Shown here piece after piece: positions 1 to 7,729 of a stretch of 14,286 bases of DNA. Both the position numbers and the translations under genes were made by a program. The stretch comes from Propionivibrio sp. (GTDB lineage: Bacteria > Pseudomonadota > Gammaproteobacteria > Burkholderiales > Rhodocyclaceae): contig QKII01000439.1 of the NCBI GenBank assembly GCA_003249625.1, positions 1 to 14,286 on the forward strand, given 5' to 3'. Under the pieces are notes generated by a model. It was not told the origin of the DNA, did no database searches, and worked only from the letters and a program-made list of their open reading frames with translations. Every line of letters begins with the position of its first letter. Position 1 is the first letter of the stretch.

Positions 1-305
1 AACTTGTAGATGAAGCCGATGACCAGGATGTGGGTCGGAGCCTCCTGTCTTACAAGAGTATCCAGTGTCCGTATATTGAGCTTCGGAAACAGGGAAAAGC
101 TGTCGCCGTCGCGCTGCTTGTTGAATGCCTTGATGCAAGCGGATCGAATGCCGTACAGCACGCGAGTGTCCGCTCCGAGGCAGTCGAAGTGGGTGGCATG
201 ATGGCCGTTGGCTCTCAGATTCTCCACGATTTCGCGGCCCAGAGGGACGCCGCCGATGCCGTCTAGAATCAGAAATCTCTTCTCGCTTGACGTGCTGTAT
301 GTCAT
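1..305 (-). CDS. Probable glycosyltransferase, N-terminal part only (CDS runs off the window start)
   Basis: Reading leftwards from the ATG at 305-303 the frame stays open to the window edge, giving 101 codons with no stop. After a short polar leader, residues 10-15 (RFLILD) form a hydrophobic strand, followed by a glycine-containing turn (GIGGVPLG) and a helix ending in RANGHHATHFDC. This strand-turn-helix pattern is typical of the first Rossmann half of GT-B glycosyltransferases. A second hydrophobic strand (THILVIGFIY) stands near residue 92. The start overlaps the stop of the upstream GT9 gene (ATGA), so the two are probably co-translated as part of the LPS core operon. The family cannot be fixed from 101 residues; a CgeB-like glycosyltransferase is one possibility. 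The existence of the gene is well supported by its coupling; the function is inferred from fold pattern and context. Confidence 0.6.
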   Translation of the reverse strand, partial: MTYSTSSEKRFLILDGIGGVPLGREIVENLRANGHHATHFDCLGADTRVLYGIRSACIKAFNKQRDGDSFSLFPKLNIRTLDTLVRQEAPTHILVIGFIYK

Positions 306-1342
306 GAGGCCTTCCGTGCCAGGAGGCTCTCGATGCCGCCGATTACGCGTGACACGCTAATGCAGTGCTTCCACAGGGTTTCTTTCTTCCACGGCAGTGA
401 GAAGGCCGGGCAGACGACTACGCCTGGTTCCCAGTCAGGTCGCCAGTGAAAGAGTGGGTTACGTTTTCTGTAGATGGTGACGACGGGGATGCCCAGGAAG
501 GAGGCGAGATGGCCATTGCCTGAGTCGTTGGCAACGACGACTCCCGATTCGTACATATACGCGCTCAGTGCCGCGATGTCTTCGAAGCGTGGGGTGTTGA
601 AGGTGTTCCCCTTCATTCTCTTCCAGGCTTCGTGATTCTTCGGTGCGACGATGATTTCGGGGGTATAGCCTAGAGCCTGCAATTTTCGGCAGAGCTTTAG
701 GTAGGCGGACGGGCGCCAGTTCTTTTTCTCCGGGCCGGCGGAATCGGGACTCACGATGACTCGCCGTGGATAACGACGGTGTTCCAATTCGGGAGGAGCG
801 ACTAGCGGAGGTGTCTTCCTCACAGTGGCGAGGTGCATCTTCTCACGCATGTACTGCGTGGTAATTTCCACGACACTTTCGGTCGTGAATTGCTTGAAGC
901 GGATGGGGCCGCAACAGTCGAGCAGGCCTTTCAGCGATTGAAATTTTGCCGGCGCGTCGTTCCTGATACGTTCGGTATGGTCGAACCGCCAACTCTCCGG
1001 TGTTTTGTGGCAGATCAGCAGCCATTTCTCACGTAGGCGGGCTGTTGTGGCTTCGTCCATGCGTTCGCGGATAAAACTTGGTGGACTTACGATCGCGAGA
1101 TCGTAAGCGTCCAGTTCTGATTCCATCTGCGCAGCCGCTGGATAGGGGCGAACGTCGAGTTGGGGCAGCCAGTTCCGCATCTGATGGGCGATGTTGCCGT
1201 AGCAGACCACAGAGAATCCGTTGCGTTGCAAATTGTCGGCGATCATCAGATAGATCAGGCCGTCGCCAAGTGAGTCGAATGACACCAATGCGATTCTGGA
1301 TTTGTTGGCTTTGTCCTGTTCGACTGAAACTGTGGCTGTCAT
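302..1342 (-). CDS. Glycosyltransferase family 9 (heptosyltransferase-like), LPS core
   Basis: A 346-residue protein of the usual length for GT9 enzymes, which transfer heptose or related sugars from nucleotide donors onto lipid A-core on the cytoplasmic side of the inner membrane. Visible signatures are the N-terminal strand and loop SFDSLGDGL (residues 21-29, equivalent to the GDxL acceptor loop of WaaC/WaaF), PDSAGPEKKNW (199-209) and the C-terminal nucleotide-sugar segment ANDSGNGHLASFLGIP followed by VVTIY (271-291), which corresponds to the family's DSG-x-xH-xA-a-lG-P block. The ATG at 1342 overlaps the stop of the preceding GT4 gene (ATGA), and its own stop overlaps the start of the next gene in the same way. 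The precise sugar and linkage cannot be read; a divergent heptosyltransferase is the best description, and I do not assign waaC, waaF or waaQ. Confidence 0.85.
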   Translation of the reverse strand: MTATVSVEQDKANKSRIALVSFDSLGDGLIYLMIADNLQRNGFSVVCYGNIAHQMRNWLPQLDVRPYPAAAQMESELDAYDLAIVSPPSFIRERMDEATTARLREKWLLICHKTPESWRFDHTERIRNDAPAKFQSLKGLLDCCGPIRFKQFTTESVVEITTQYMREKMHLATVRKTPPLVAPPELEHRRYPRRVIVSPDSAGPEKKNWRPSAYLKLCRKLQALGYTPEIIVAPKNHEAWKRMKGNTFNTPRFEDIAALSAYMYESGVVVANDSGNGHLASFLGIPVVTIYRKRNPLFHWRPDWEPGVVVCPAFSLPWKKETLWKHCISVSRVIGGIESLLARKAS

Positions 1343-2469
1343 CTGTTCGGCGCCTGGAGAGTGTCCCGGATCATCGCCAGCGCCCAGAAACTGCGTCTTC
1401 CCCCGTCGTCGGTGAAGTGGTCGTAGAGTTGTCGGAGGCCGTTCTCGGCGATAGAACGTCGGAACGCTGCTTTACAATGCGCGGAAAATTCAATCAATTT
1501 TCCTGCAAGCCGCTCCGTATCGCGAAGTGCAAAGAGTTGGTTTGCAGCGTTGATTACTTCCGGCGCGCCGCCGCAGTCCGTGGCGAGAATAGGTACCTCG
1601 GCAACCATTGCTTCAAGCAGCACCATGCCGAAAGGTTCATGATCGGAAGTGAGTACGAAAAGGTCAAAGGCACGGAAGTAATGCCGGATGTCGGTAACCT
1701 GGCCGAGGAAGCGCACACTTCTGGCAATGCCGAGGTCCTGTGCAAGGGCGCGGAGTTCGTTTTCCAATGGGCCACGGCCCGCGATGGCAAGAAGACAACC
1801 CGTCGGGAGATTTGGCAGTGCCTTCGCGAAGCCCTTGAGTAGCGTGGTTTGGTCCTTGTCGGGGTGAAGTCGTCCGACGTTGGCAATGACGAAGGCGTCC
1901 AGTGGCAATCCGAGCAGTGCGCGAGCCTCTTCGTGTGACACCAGTTGGCTGCGTGCCTTGCTTACATCGAGGCGGTTATGCAATGTCTCTATGCGCTCCG
2001 GCGTCCAGTTAGGGAATTGTCTCCGGATGTTGTCACGTACCGCATTGGAAACGCCCAACAATGTCAGCCGCCTACGGAAGAGCTGGGCGAACCAGCGTCG
2101 TTGCGGACGATCGTAGTCGCCGAAGGCGTGGTGCACGCCGATGACCGGAAGCTGCGTCGCCCAGCAAGCAACGTAAATCGGCTTGAAACGGTGCGCTATG
2201 ACTAGCGCGAAGTCCTTTGTCGCGGTGATTCTCTTTATTTTTCGGATTGCATCTATCTTCAGGCCGCGAATTGCCTTGCTTGAGTAGTCGAGGAAGACGA
2301 CTTCGTCAGAGGCGGAACCTGTGCGCGCCTCTTCACAGGGCTTCCCTGTCAGATAGACCGTTAGCACTTTGAAAGGCGTGTCGCGAAACAGCACCGCGTA
2401 CTGGCGTGCGACGTCGAGGAACGGCCCGGAGTAGCCGTGGCACAGTTGAAGTATCCAGCGTTCTCCCAT
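1339..2469 (-). CDS. Glycosyltransferase family 4, WapH-like, LPS core
   Basis: A GT-B fold retaining glycosyltransferase of 376 residues. The N-terminal half holds the acceptor-side Rossmann domain (WILQLCHGYSGPFLD near residues 5-19). The C-terminal GT4 domain begins near residue 193 with VIANVGRLHPDKDQ, continues through IAGRGPLENEL (228-239), and has the EX7E motif EPFGMVLLE (E278 and E286) followed by ATDCGGAPEVI. I chose the ATG at 2469 rather than the TTG at 2484. The ATG is preceded by AAAGG at a spacing of four bases, the TTG has no clear Shine-Dalgarno, and the protein beginning MGERWILQLCHGY has the strand expected at the N-terminus. The longer form would overlap the carbamoyltransferase stop. 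The order with a carbamoyltransferase recalls wapH-wapO in Pseudomonas; the sugar transferred is unknown. Confidence 0.88.
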   Translation of the reverse strand: MGERWILQLCHGYSGPFLDVARQYAVLFRDTPFKVLTVYLTGKPCEEARTGSASDEVVFLDYSSKAIRGLKIDAIRKIKRITATKDFALVIAHRFKPIYVACWATQLPVIGVHHAFGDYDRPQRRWFAQLFRRRLTLLGVSNAVRDNIRRQFPNWTPERIETLHNRLDVSKARSQLVSHEEARALLGLPLDAFVIANVGRLHPDKDQTTLLKGFAKALPNLPTGCLLAIAGRGPLENELRALAQDLGIARSVRFLGQVTDIRHYFRAFDLFVLTSDHEPFGMVLLEAMVAEVPILATDCGGAPEVINAANQLFALRDTERLAGKLIEFSAHCKAAFRRSIAENGLRQLYDHFTDDGGRRSFWALAMIRDTLQAPNR

Positions 2470-2478
2470 GGGGCCTTT
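2467..2478 (-). promoter_or_regulatory. Ribosome binding site that decides the GT4 start
   Basis: On the minus strand the bases just before the ATG at 2469 read AAAGGCCCC. AAAGG sits four bases from the ATG, whereas the in-frame TTG 15 bases further upstream has only a weak purine stretch before it. This favours the 376-residue form. Confidence 0.45.
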
Positions 2479-2480
2479 GA

Positions 2481-4226
2481 TCAATTTTGTTCGGTCTTCG
2501 GCTTAGCTACCAGGATGTCCTCCATGACCAGATACTCCAAATCCGAGCCATAGAACATGTTCAGCGCATCCGTCGGAGAGCAGATCATCGGCTCTCCGCG
2601 GCGGTTGAGCGAAGTGTTGAGGACGACGCCGTTGCCAGTGAGTTTTTCGAGTTCCTGCATCAGTTCGTAGTAGCGCGGGTTGAAATCGCGAGCCAAGACC
2701 TGCGCGCGCGAGGTGCCGTCTTCGTGCACAACTTCCGGAACGCGCTCCTTCCATCCGGGAGCGACTTCGAAGGTGAAGGTCATGAACGGTGCCGGGTGGT
2801 CGCTGCCGAGCATTTGCGGACCAACGGTGTCGAGCATGCTCGGGCAGAAGGGGCGCCAGCGCTCGCGGAACTTGATCTGTTCGTTGATGCGGTCGGCGAC
2901 GCCGGGTACGCTCGGGCATCCGAGGATCGAGCGGCCGCCGAGAGCGCGCGGACCGAACTCCATGCGTCCCTGGAACCAGGCGACGGGGTTGCCGTCGGCG
3001 AGGATCCTTGCCACCTCCTGCGGCACGTCGTTCAGTTTCTGCCACTGTGGTTGTTCCGGATGGCGCGCACAGGCGGCGATAACGTCCTCGTTGCTGAACG
3101 ATGGGCCGAGATAGACGTGTTCCATCTTTTCGACCGGCACGCCGCGCTCGACCGAGACGTAGGCTGCTGCGCCAATTGCGGTGCCGGCGTCGCCGGAGGC
3201 AGGTTGCACGAACAGTTCCTTGAGTTCCGGGCGGGCGATGATCTTCTGGTTGAGCTTGACGTTGAGTGCGCCACCACCGGAGAAGGCGAGCTTTCCTGTC
3301 TCGCGCAGAATGTCGCCGAGGTAGTAGTCAATCATGCTAAGCGACAGATTCTCGAACAGCTTCTGCATGCTCGCCGCGTAGTGTATGTACGGGTCGTCGG
3401 CGATGTCGCCGACACGTTTCGGGCCGAGCCAGTCGATCAGCTTGGGCGAGAAGTAGAAGCCCTTGCCATTTTCCTTGTAGCGGCGGAAACCGATCACGTT
3501 AGCGTAATCAGTATTGATGACGAGTTCGCCGTTCTCGAATTTGGCGAGGCGCGAGAAATCGTATTTGTCCGGGTCGCCGTAGGGTGCCATGCCCATGACC
3601 TTGTACTCGCCATCGAGCATTTCGAAACCGAGGAACTCGGTGATGGCGCCATAGAGTCCACCGAGCGAATCAGGGTCGTAGAATTCCTTGATCTTGTGGA
3701 TCTTCCCGTTTTCGCCATAGCCGAAGAAGGTGGTGGCGTATTCGCCCTTGCCGTCGATGCCAAGGATCGCTGTCTTCTCTTGGAAGCCGGAGCAGTGATA
3801 GGCGCTGGCCGCATGCGCGAGGTGGTGCTCAACCGGGACGATTTCGACTTTTTTCAGGTCGAAACCGAGCTGGGTCAGGCACCATTCGATACGTTTCTTG
3901 TAGCGGTAGAAGCGGCGGTTGCCGGCGAGAATCGCGTCAAGAGAGCGGTCTGGCGCATACCAGTAGCGCTTGGCGTAATGCCAGCGCGCTTTTTCGCCGA
4001 GGCTGATCGGGGCGAACGGGATGGCGACGGCGTCGACGTTCGACGGCTTGATGCCGGCGAATTGCAGGCAGAACTTCGCCGCCTCGTAGGGCATGCGGTT
4101 CTTGGCGTGTTTGTCGCGTACGAAGCGTTCTTCTTCAGCTGCGGCGACCAGTTTGCCGTCGATGTAGAGCGCGGCCGATGGGTCGTGGGTCAGCGCGCCG
4201 GAGAGTCCAAGTATTGTCAGTGCCAA
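2481..4226 (-). CDS. Carbamoyltransferase of the NodU/CmcH family, WapO-like
   Basis: A 581-residue O-carbamoyltransferase with the full two-domain layout. The N-terminal Kae1-like domain shows HDPSAAL (14-20), the metal-binding block EHHLAHAASAYH (133-144) and DGKGE (158-162). The C-terminal YrdC-like domain, which makes carbamoyl-adenylate from carbamoyl phosphate and ATP, shows GRMEFGPRALGGRSIL, then NEQIKFRERWRPFCPS and LNTSLNRRGEPM near the end. Enzymes of this family carbamoylate sugar hydroxyls; WapO of Pseudomonas carbamoylates the second core heptose, and the adjacent LPS genes make that role likely here. The start is a TTG at 4226 (protein MALTILGLSG), with a weak GAGA upstream and no better in-frame choice; the sequence is typical of the family from the second residue on. 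It is the first gene of the minus-strand LPS operon. Confidence 0.93.
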   Translation of the reverse strand: MALTILGLSGALTHDPSAALYIDGKLVAAAEEERFVRDKHAKNRMPYEAAKFCLQFAGIKPSNVDAVAIPFAPISLGEKARWHYAKRYWYAPDRSLDAILAGNRRFYRYKKRIEWCLTQLGFDLKKVEIVPVEHHLAHAASAYHCSGFQEKTAILGIDGKGEYATTFFGYGENGKIHKIKEFYDPDSLGGLYGAITEFLGFEMLDGEYKVMGMAPYGDPDKYDFSRLAKFENGELVINTDYANVIGFRRYKENGKGFYFSPKLIDWLGPKRVGDIADDPYIHYAASMQKLFENLSLSMIDYYLGDILRETGKLAFSGGGALNVKLNQKIIARPELKELFVQPASGDAGTAIGAAAYVSVERGVPVEKMEHVYLGPSFSNEDVIAACARHPEQPQWQKLNDVPQEVARILADGNPVAWFQGRMEFGPRALGGRSILGCPSVPGVADRINEQIKFRERWRPFCPSMLDTVGPQMLGSDHPAPFMTFTFEVAPGWKERVPEVVHEDGTSRAQVLARDFNPRYYELMQELEKLTGNGVVLNTSLNRRGEPMICSPTDALNMFYGSDLEYLVMEDILVAKPKTEQN

Positions 4227-4425
4227 GATTGTGTCTCGTGCAAGAGTTTTTCCGGGTGTAAAGCACGTATCCCGGTGGAAAGACCGAACAGTATACCTGT
4301 ACTCAAGTTGTTGCGGCGACTACACTTTTTTACCGCTCTCTTTCTCGGGGGAGTATTCCCATATTCGGCAAAATCTCCCAGAATGACGCCCCCAAAAAGA
4401 CATCAGACATCGGGACGAGAAGCAT
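4227..4425. other. Divergent intergenic region between carbamoyltransferase and LPS kinase genes
   Basis: This 199-bp region should hold the promoters of both LPS transcripts. On the minus strand a TATACT hexamer (4295-4290) matches the -10 consensus at five of six positions, but I find no matching -35 at 16-18 bases. It lies within an imperfect palindrome (AGTATACCTGTACT, 4290-4303, 10 of 14 positions symmetric). A short inverted repeat CCGGG/CCCGG (4252-4256 and 4271-4275) lies in the likely leader of the carbamoyltransferase transcript. A compact near-palindrome GGGAGTATTCCC (4349-4360) lies 66 bases before the kinase ATG. No plus-strand sigma-70 promoter is convincing. Base composition is visibly less GC-rich than in the flanking genes. 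Confidence 0.4.
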
Positions 4426-5226
4426 ATGAAAGACTTCATCAACGATCGCTGGCAGTCCATTCTTTCTCATAACGGGCTGGCAAGTTTTGACGCGCTGTGG
4501 GAGCGCGAGGCCGAATGGTTCGAACCACCGAACAAGCGTCGTGGCGGATGGAGCGGCGTAGCTCGTTGCGAACTGCAATTGCCGGAAGGCGGGACTACGG
4601 CCATTTTTCTCAAGCGGCAGGAGAATCACGGAACGCGTTCGCTGTTGCATCCGTTGCGTGGTGTGCCGACGTTTTTGCGCGAGTTCAAACGAATCATGGC
4701 GTATCGGAGTTGTGCCATTCCGACACTGGAGCCCGTGTTTTTCGGGATGCGGATGCAAGGCAAGAATCAGCGAGCGATCCTTGCGACGGAGGAACTCGCC
4801 GGTTTTGTCTCGCTGGAAGATCGTGTCCAAGGATGGAAGCGCAATGGGTTTCCTCCGCGAAAAGAGCGTTTGCGAGTGCTTGAGTCGGTTGCTGCGTTGT
4901 TAAAGCGAATGCACGCTCACGGCATTCGCCACGGTTGTTTTTTTCCGAAGCACGTGTTTACCCGAATAAATCCGGACGGTTGTGTTGAATCGCGGGTGAT
5001 TGACCTGGAAAAATCTCGCCGTCGCCCATTGCCGGTGATGTGTGCGCTGCGTGATCTGTATTCGCTAAGTAACTATTCCTCTTCTGCCTGGAGCCTTTCA
5101 GACCGGCTGTGGTTCTTCAAGCAATATCTCGGAATCCCCAAACTCAACGCCTATGCGAAGTGGCTTTGGCGGAGCGTTGCCCGGCGTTCGGCCAAAAAGA
5201 GCCTGGCTCGGCAATCAGGTCGTTGA
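4426..5226 (+). CDS. LPS core kinase homologue, InaA/WaaP (Kdo kinase-like) family, with altered catalytic loop
   Basis: A 266-residue protein-kinase-fold protein of the lipopolysaccharide kinase (InaA/WaaP) type. The family phosphorylates core sugars using ATP at the inner face of the cytoplasmic membrane. The fold can be followed: GGWSGVARCEL (40-50) in the nucleotide loop region, FLKRQ with K63 as the ATP-contacting lysine, REFKRI (85-90) as the helix expected to carry the partner glutamate, the catalytic loop at 163-179 and VIDLEKSR (191-198) with D193 as metal-binding aspartate. The loop reads MHAHGIRHGCFFPKH: aligned to WaaP (HRD), the arginine and aspartate are replaced by G170 and C171. 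The ATG at 4426 is preceded by GAGAAG three bases away. Its position next to a WapO-like gene mirrors the PA5006 kinase of Pseudomonas. Activity cannot be assumed. Confidence 0.82.
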   Translation: MKDFINDRWQSILSHNGLASFDALWEREAEWFEPPNKRRGGWSGVARCELQLPEGGTTAIFLKRQENHGTRSLLHPLRGVPTFLREFKRIMAYRSCAIPTLEPVFFGMRMQGKNQRAILATEELAGFVSLEDRVQGWKRNGFPPRKERLRVLESVAALLKRMHAHGIRHGCFFPKHVFTRINPDGCVESRVIDLEKSRRRPLPVMCALRDLYSLSNYSSSAWSLSDRLWFFKQYLGIPKLNAYAKWLWRSVARRSAKKSLARQSGR

Positions 5227-5235
5227 GGCCGCCGT

Positions 5236-6153
5236 TCAGTAAAAGCGTTTTTCGCCCTGTGGGCGGGTCTTGAAACGGCGGTGGACCCAGTAGTACTGCT
5301 CCGGCATGGCCCTGACGGCGGCCTCGATCCAGGTGTTCATCCGTGCTGTGTCAGCCTCCGCATCTGCGGTCGGAAAATCGGCCCAGGCTTCGCCGATCTC
5401 TGTGACGTAGCCCTTGCCGTCCGGCCGGATACGGGTGACGCACGTCAAGACGACCGCGCCGGCAGCACGTGCCAGCCGTGAAAGTCCGGCCGTTGTTGCC
5501 GCCTGAATACCGAAGAACGGGACAAAGACGGCCTCGCGGCGCCGGGTGTTCAGGTCGGGTAGATAGTAGAAGGGTCGCCCCGATTTCATGGCCTTGACGG
5601 TCGCCCGGATGCCATCCTGGCGCGTGAGCAGCATCTGGTCGCCGAAGCGGCGGCGGCCGTTCAGCAACAAGCGATCGAATACGGGGTTTGCCTGCTCGGC
5701 ATACATGCTTAGCGAGTCGAAACGCATTGCGACCGCGACGCCCCCGGCATCGAGTCCGACAAAATGCGGCGCCAGCAGGATGACCGGCCGACCTGCGTCG
5801 AGTTGGGCGCGAATTCTGTCGGCGCCCTCGATATGGATCAGGCGCTCCAGTCGTTCGCGGCTGGCCCACCAGAGAAGACTGCGTTCGAGGATCGAGCGGC
5901 CGAGAGCGCGGAAGTGATTCTTGACGAGTTCTTCCCTCTCATTCTCGCTCAGTTCGGGGAAGCACAATTCGAGATTTATCCGGACCACTTTTCGACGCTG
6001 GCTTCCGATGTGATAGAGAATGAGCCCAAGCGTTCGGCCGATAGGCGCAAGCGCCTGCAAGGGCAGGAAGTGGAGCAGCCAGAAGAGGAAAACGATGGGT
6101 TGGCTGAGAAGGTAGCGGATCATGGATGCGGGTACGTGCGCGGGGAACGGCAT
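5236..6153 (-). CDS. lpxL: Lipid A biosynthesis late acyltransferase (lauroyl acyltransferase, LpxL/HtrB family)
   Basis: Transfers an acyl chain from acyl carrier protein onto the primary hydroxy-acyl chains of Kdo-lipid A at the cytoplasmic face of the inner membrane. The protein has an N-terminal membrane anchor ([13 protein letters not shown], about residues 20-32), the HX4D catalytic motif HFVGLD (H130, D135), and the family block near residues 197-215 (YYLPD then VFVPFFG). The C-terminus, with [19 protein letters not shown], is characteristic. Length (305) fits the family. Two starts are possible: ATG at 6153, or ATG at 6123, giving MIRYLLSQP directly before the anchor; neither has a good Shine-Dalgarno. 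The usual PDxDFG-like segment reads PDLNTRRRE here. The gene converges on the LPS kinase with a 9-bp gap and diverges from dapF. Assignment to LpxL rather than LpxM/LpxP is by similarity only. Confidence 0.9.
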   Translation of the reverse strand: MPFPAHVPASMIRYLLSQPIVFLFWLLHFLPLQALAPIGRTLGLILYHIGSQRRKVVRINLELCFPELSENEREELVKNHFRALGRSILERSLLWWASRERLERLIHIEGADRIRAQLDAGRPVILLAPHFVGLDAGGVAVAMRFDSLSMYAEQANPVFDRLLLNGRRRFGDQMLLTRQDGIRATVKAMKSGRPFYYLPDLNTRRREAVFVPFFGIQAATTAGLSRLARAAGAVVLTCVTRIRPDGKGYVTEIGEAWADFPTADAEADTARMNTWIEAAVRAMPEQYYWVHRRFKTRPQGEKRFY

Positions 6154-6201
6154 TGTATTGCCATCACTGTCGGCGTTCCATAGTCAGTCGATTCTTCCTC
6201 G

Positions 6202-6207
6202 TATAAT
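6202..6207 (+). promoter_or_regulatory. Consensus -10 box (TATAAT) of the dapF operon
   Basis: A perfect TATAAT lies 34 bases before the dapF ATG, inside the lpxL-dapF divergent region. No good -35 exists at 16-18 bases (the hexamer at 17 is CATAGT), so the promoter may depend on an activator or rely on the strong -10. It would place the transcription start near 6214 and a leader of roughly 28 bases. Confidence 0.5.
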
Positions 6208-6241
6208 GCGCGGCATAATCCGCTACGCAGGTATATTCAGG

Positions 6242-7072
6242 ATGAAGATCCGTTTTTCCAAGATGCACGGTCTGGGCAACGATTTCGTGGTGATCGACGG
6301 GGTTCGTCAGCTGATCGCGTTGTCAACCGAGCAGATTCGTTTTCTCGCCGATCGTCACTTCGGCGTCGGCTGTGACCAGCTTTTGCTGGTTGAAAAAGCA
6401 GTGCGGCCCGATGTCGATTTCCGCTATCGCATCTTCAACGCGGATGGTGGTGAAGTGGAGCAGTGCGGCAATGGAGCACGCTGCTTCGTACGTTTCGTGC
6501 ATGAGCAGGGAATCACGGAGAAAACAGAGATCCGCGTCGAAACCATGAGCGGAGTTATCAGTCCACGGCTCGAAGCCGACGGAAGCGTTACCGTCGATAT
6601 GGGAGTGCCGGTTTTCGATCCGGAACGTGTTCCGTTTGTGAGTTTGTCGGCCGATCTTGTCCAGTCGCTTGAGGTCGGCGGCGAACATATCGATATCACG
6701 GTCGTTTCGATGGGCAATCCGCATGCCGTTCAGGTTGTCGCGGATGCGGACGTGGCGCCGGTTGCCGTGCAAGGGCCGTTGATCGAAGCGCATCCACGTT
6801 TCCCGCAGCGCGTGAACGCCGGTTTCATGCAGATCGCCGGACGGCAGCGAATTCGTTTGCGTGTGTTTGAGCGTGGGGCAGGCGAAACTCTGGCGTGCGG
6901 TACCGGTGCGTGCGCGGCGGTCGTCGCGGGAATCGCACGGGGACTCATCGACTCGCCAGTTCGTGTCGAGACACGTGGCGGCGAACTGACCATCGCCTGG
7001 CAGGGGCCGGGTACGCCCGTGCAGATGACCGGCCCTGCCGTAACCGTATTTACCGGAGAAATCGAACTATGA
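6242..7072 (+). CDS. dapF: Diaminopimelate epimerase
   Basis: Cofactor-free epimerase that converts LL- to meso-diaminopimelate, the last intermediate before lysine and the peptidoglycan cross-linking residue; cytosolic. The 276-residue length matches the family. The two active-site cysteines are both present in their motifs: C75 in [10 protein letters not shown] and C219 in [12 protein letters not shown]. The N-terminal signature [13 protein letters not shown] (7-19) fixes the start at the ATG at 6242; a longer in-frame reading from 6122 would run back through the promoter and into lpxL on the other strand and is not credible. The immediate AGG at 6239-6241 abuts the ATG, so the GCAGG about ten bases upstream is the more likely ribosome site. 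Its stop overlaps the next start (ATGA), so it heads an operon with DUF484 and xerC. Confidence 0.97.
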   Translation: MKIRFSKMHGLGNDFVVIDGVRQLIALSTEQIRFLADRHFGVGCDQLLLVEKAVRPDVDFRYRIFNADGGEVEQCGNGARCFVRFVHEQGITEKTEIRVETMSGVISPRLEADGSVTVDMGVPVFDPERVPFVSLSADLVQSLEVGGEHIDITVVSMGNPHAVQVVADADVAPVAVQGPLIEAHPRFPQRVNAGFMQIAGRQRIRLRVFERGAGETLACGTGACAAVVAGIARGLIDSPVRVETRGGELTIAWQGPGTPVQMTGPAVTVFTGEIEL

Positions 7073-7728
7073 AATCCGAAGAAGTCGCCCAGTACCTGCT
7101 GGATCATCCCCAGTTTTTCGAGGAGCATGCCGACCTCGTGTCGCGCCTGGTGATTCCGCATCCGCATGGCGGACGGACGATTTCGATCACTGAGCGGCAG
7201 ATGCTCAGCTTGCGCGACAAGAATCGGCAGGTTGAAGGAAAGCTGGCCGAGTTGCTGCAGTTCGGCGAGGAGAATGACGTCATCAGCGAGAAAATGCATC
7301 GCCTCGGCGTGGCGGTAATCGCGGCAGGAAGCTTCCAGTCAGTCATCCATTCCCTGAATTTCCATTTGCGTGACGACTTCGCCATTCCGCATTTCGCCTT
7401 GCGCTTGTGGCGTCGCCCAGAGAATGCCGCCGAGTTGCCAGAGTTCGCCGGCGTCAGTGAGGAATTGCAAGCCTTCGCCGAAACGCTGGAGCATCCGTAT
7501 TGTGGTTCGACGTCGGGCTTTGAGACAGCGTCATGGTTTGGTGCCGCAGCGACCCAGGTTCGCTCACAGGCGCTGATTGCTCTGCGCAACGGTGGTGGCA
7601 CGATCGGCATGATCGCGCTGGGTAGCGAAGACCCGCAGCGTTTTTATTCCGGCATGGGCACTTTGTATCTGGAGCGTCTGGGCGAAATCGCTTCGGCGGC
7701 ACTGGCCCGGGTATTGCCGTTGCCTTGA
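7069..7728 (+). CDS. DUF484 family protein (GAF-like)
   Basis: A 219-residue member of the DUF484 family, which is conserved between dapF and xerC in many proteobacteria. The N-terminal part shows the family hallmark: a short helix ([19 protein letters not shown]), then [17 protein letters not shown] and a helical, probably coiled segment ([16 protein letters not shown], about 48-63). The C-terminal half (about 80-215) has the alternating pattern of a GAF-like domain, with [19 protein letters not shown] (about 171-189) as a typical strand pair. No catalytic residues are apparent and no biochemical role is established for the family. I chose the ATG at 7069, overlapping the dapF stop, because GGAGAA lies eight bases upstream. 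Linkage to xerC suggests a role connected with cell division or chromosome dimer resolution, but this is guilt by association. Confidence 0.92.
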   Translation: MKSEEVAQYLLDHPQFFEEHADLVSRLVIPHPHGGRTISITERQMLSLRDKNRQVEGKLAELLQFGEENDVISEKMHRLGVAVIAAGSFQSVIHSLNFHLRDDFAIPHFALRLWRRPENAAELPEFAGVSEELQAFAETLEHPYCGSTSGFETASWFGAAATQVRSQALIALRNGGGTIGMIALGSEDPQRFYSGMGTLYLERLGEIASAALARVLPLP

Positions 7729-7729
7729 A

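Noticed and set aside
1078..1842. A 254-codon open frame on the plus strand over the GT9/GT4 junction
   Set aside because: Both minus-strand genes here carry clear glycosyltransferase motifs and overlap by ATGA; the plus-strand reading has no coherent protein pattern.
2487..4472. A 661-codon open frame on the plus strand, antisense to the carbamoyltransferase gene
   Set aside because: It mirrors a strongly codon-biased real gene, its composition (valine, glutamate, alanine, arginine rich) is that of an antisense shadow, it has no recognisable motif, and the minus-strand protein has every family signature.
5253..5265. CGCCC-TGT-GGGCG hairpin as a terminator between the kinase and lpxL
   Set aside because: It lies within the lpxL coding end, neither direction has a T-tract following the stem directly, and a five-base stem is common in GC-rich coding DNA.
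6122..6241. N-terminal extension of dapF from an ATG at 6122
   Set aside because: The diaminopimelate epimerase family starts at the [13 protein letters not shown] segment, and the extension would run through the TATAAT box and antisense to the start of lpxL.
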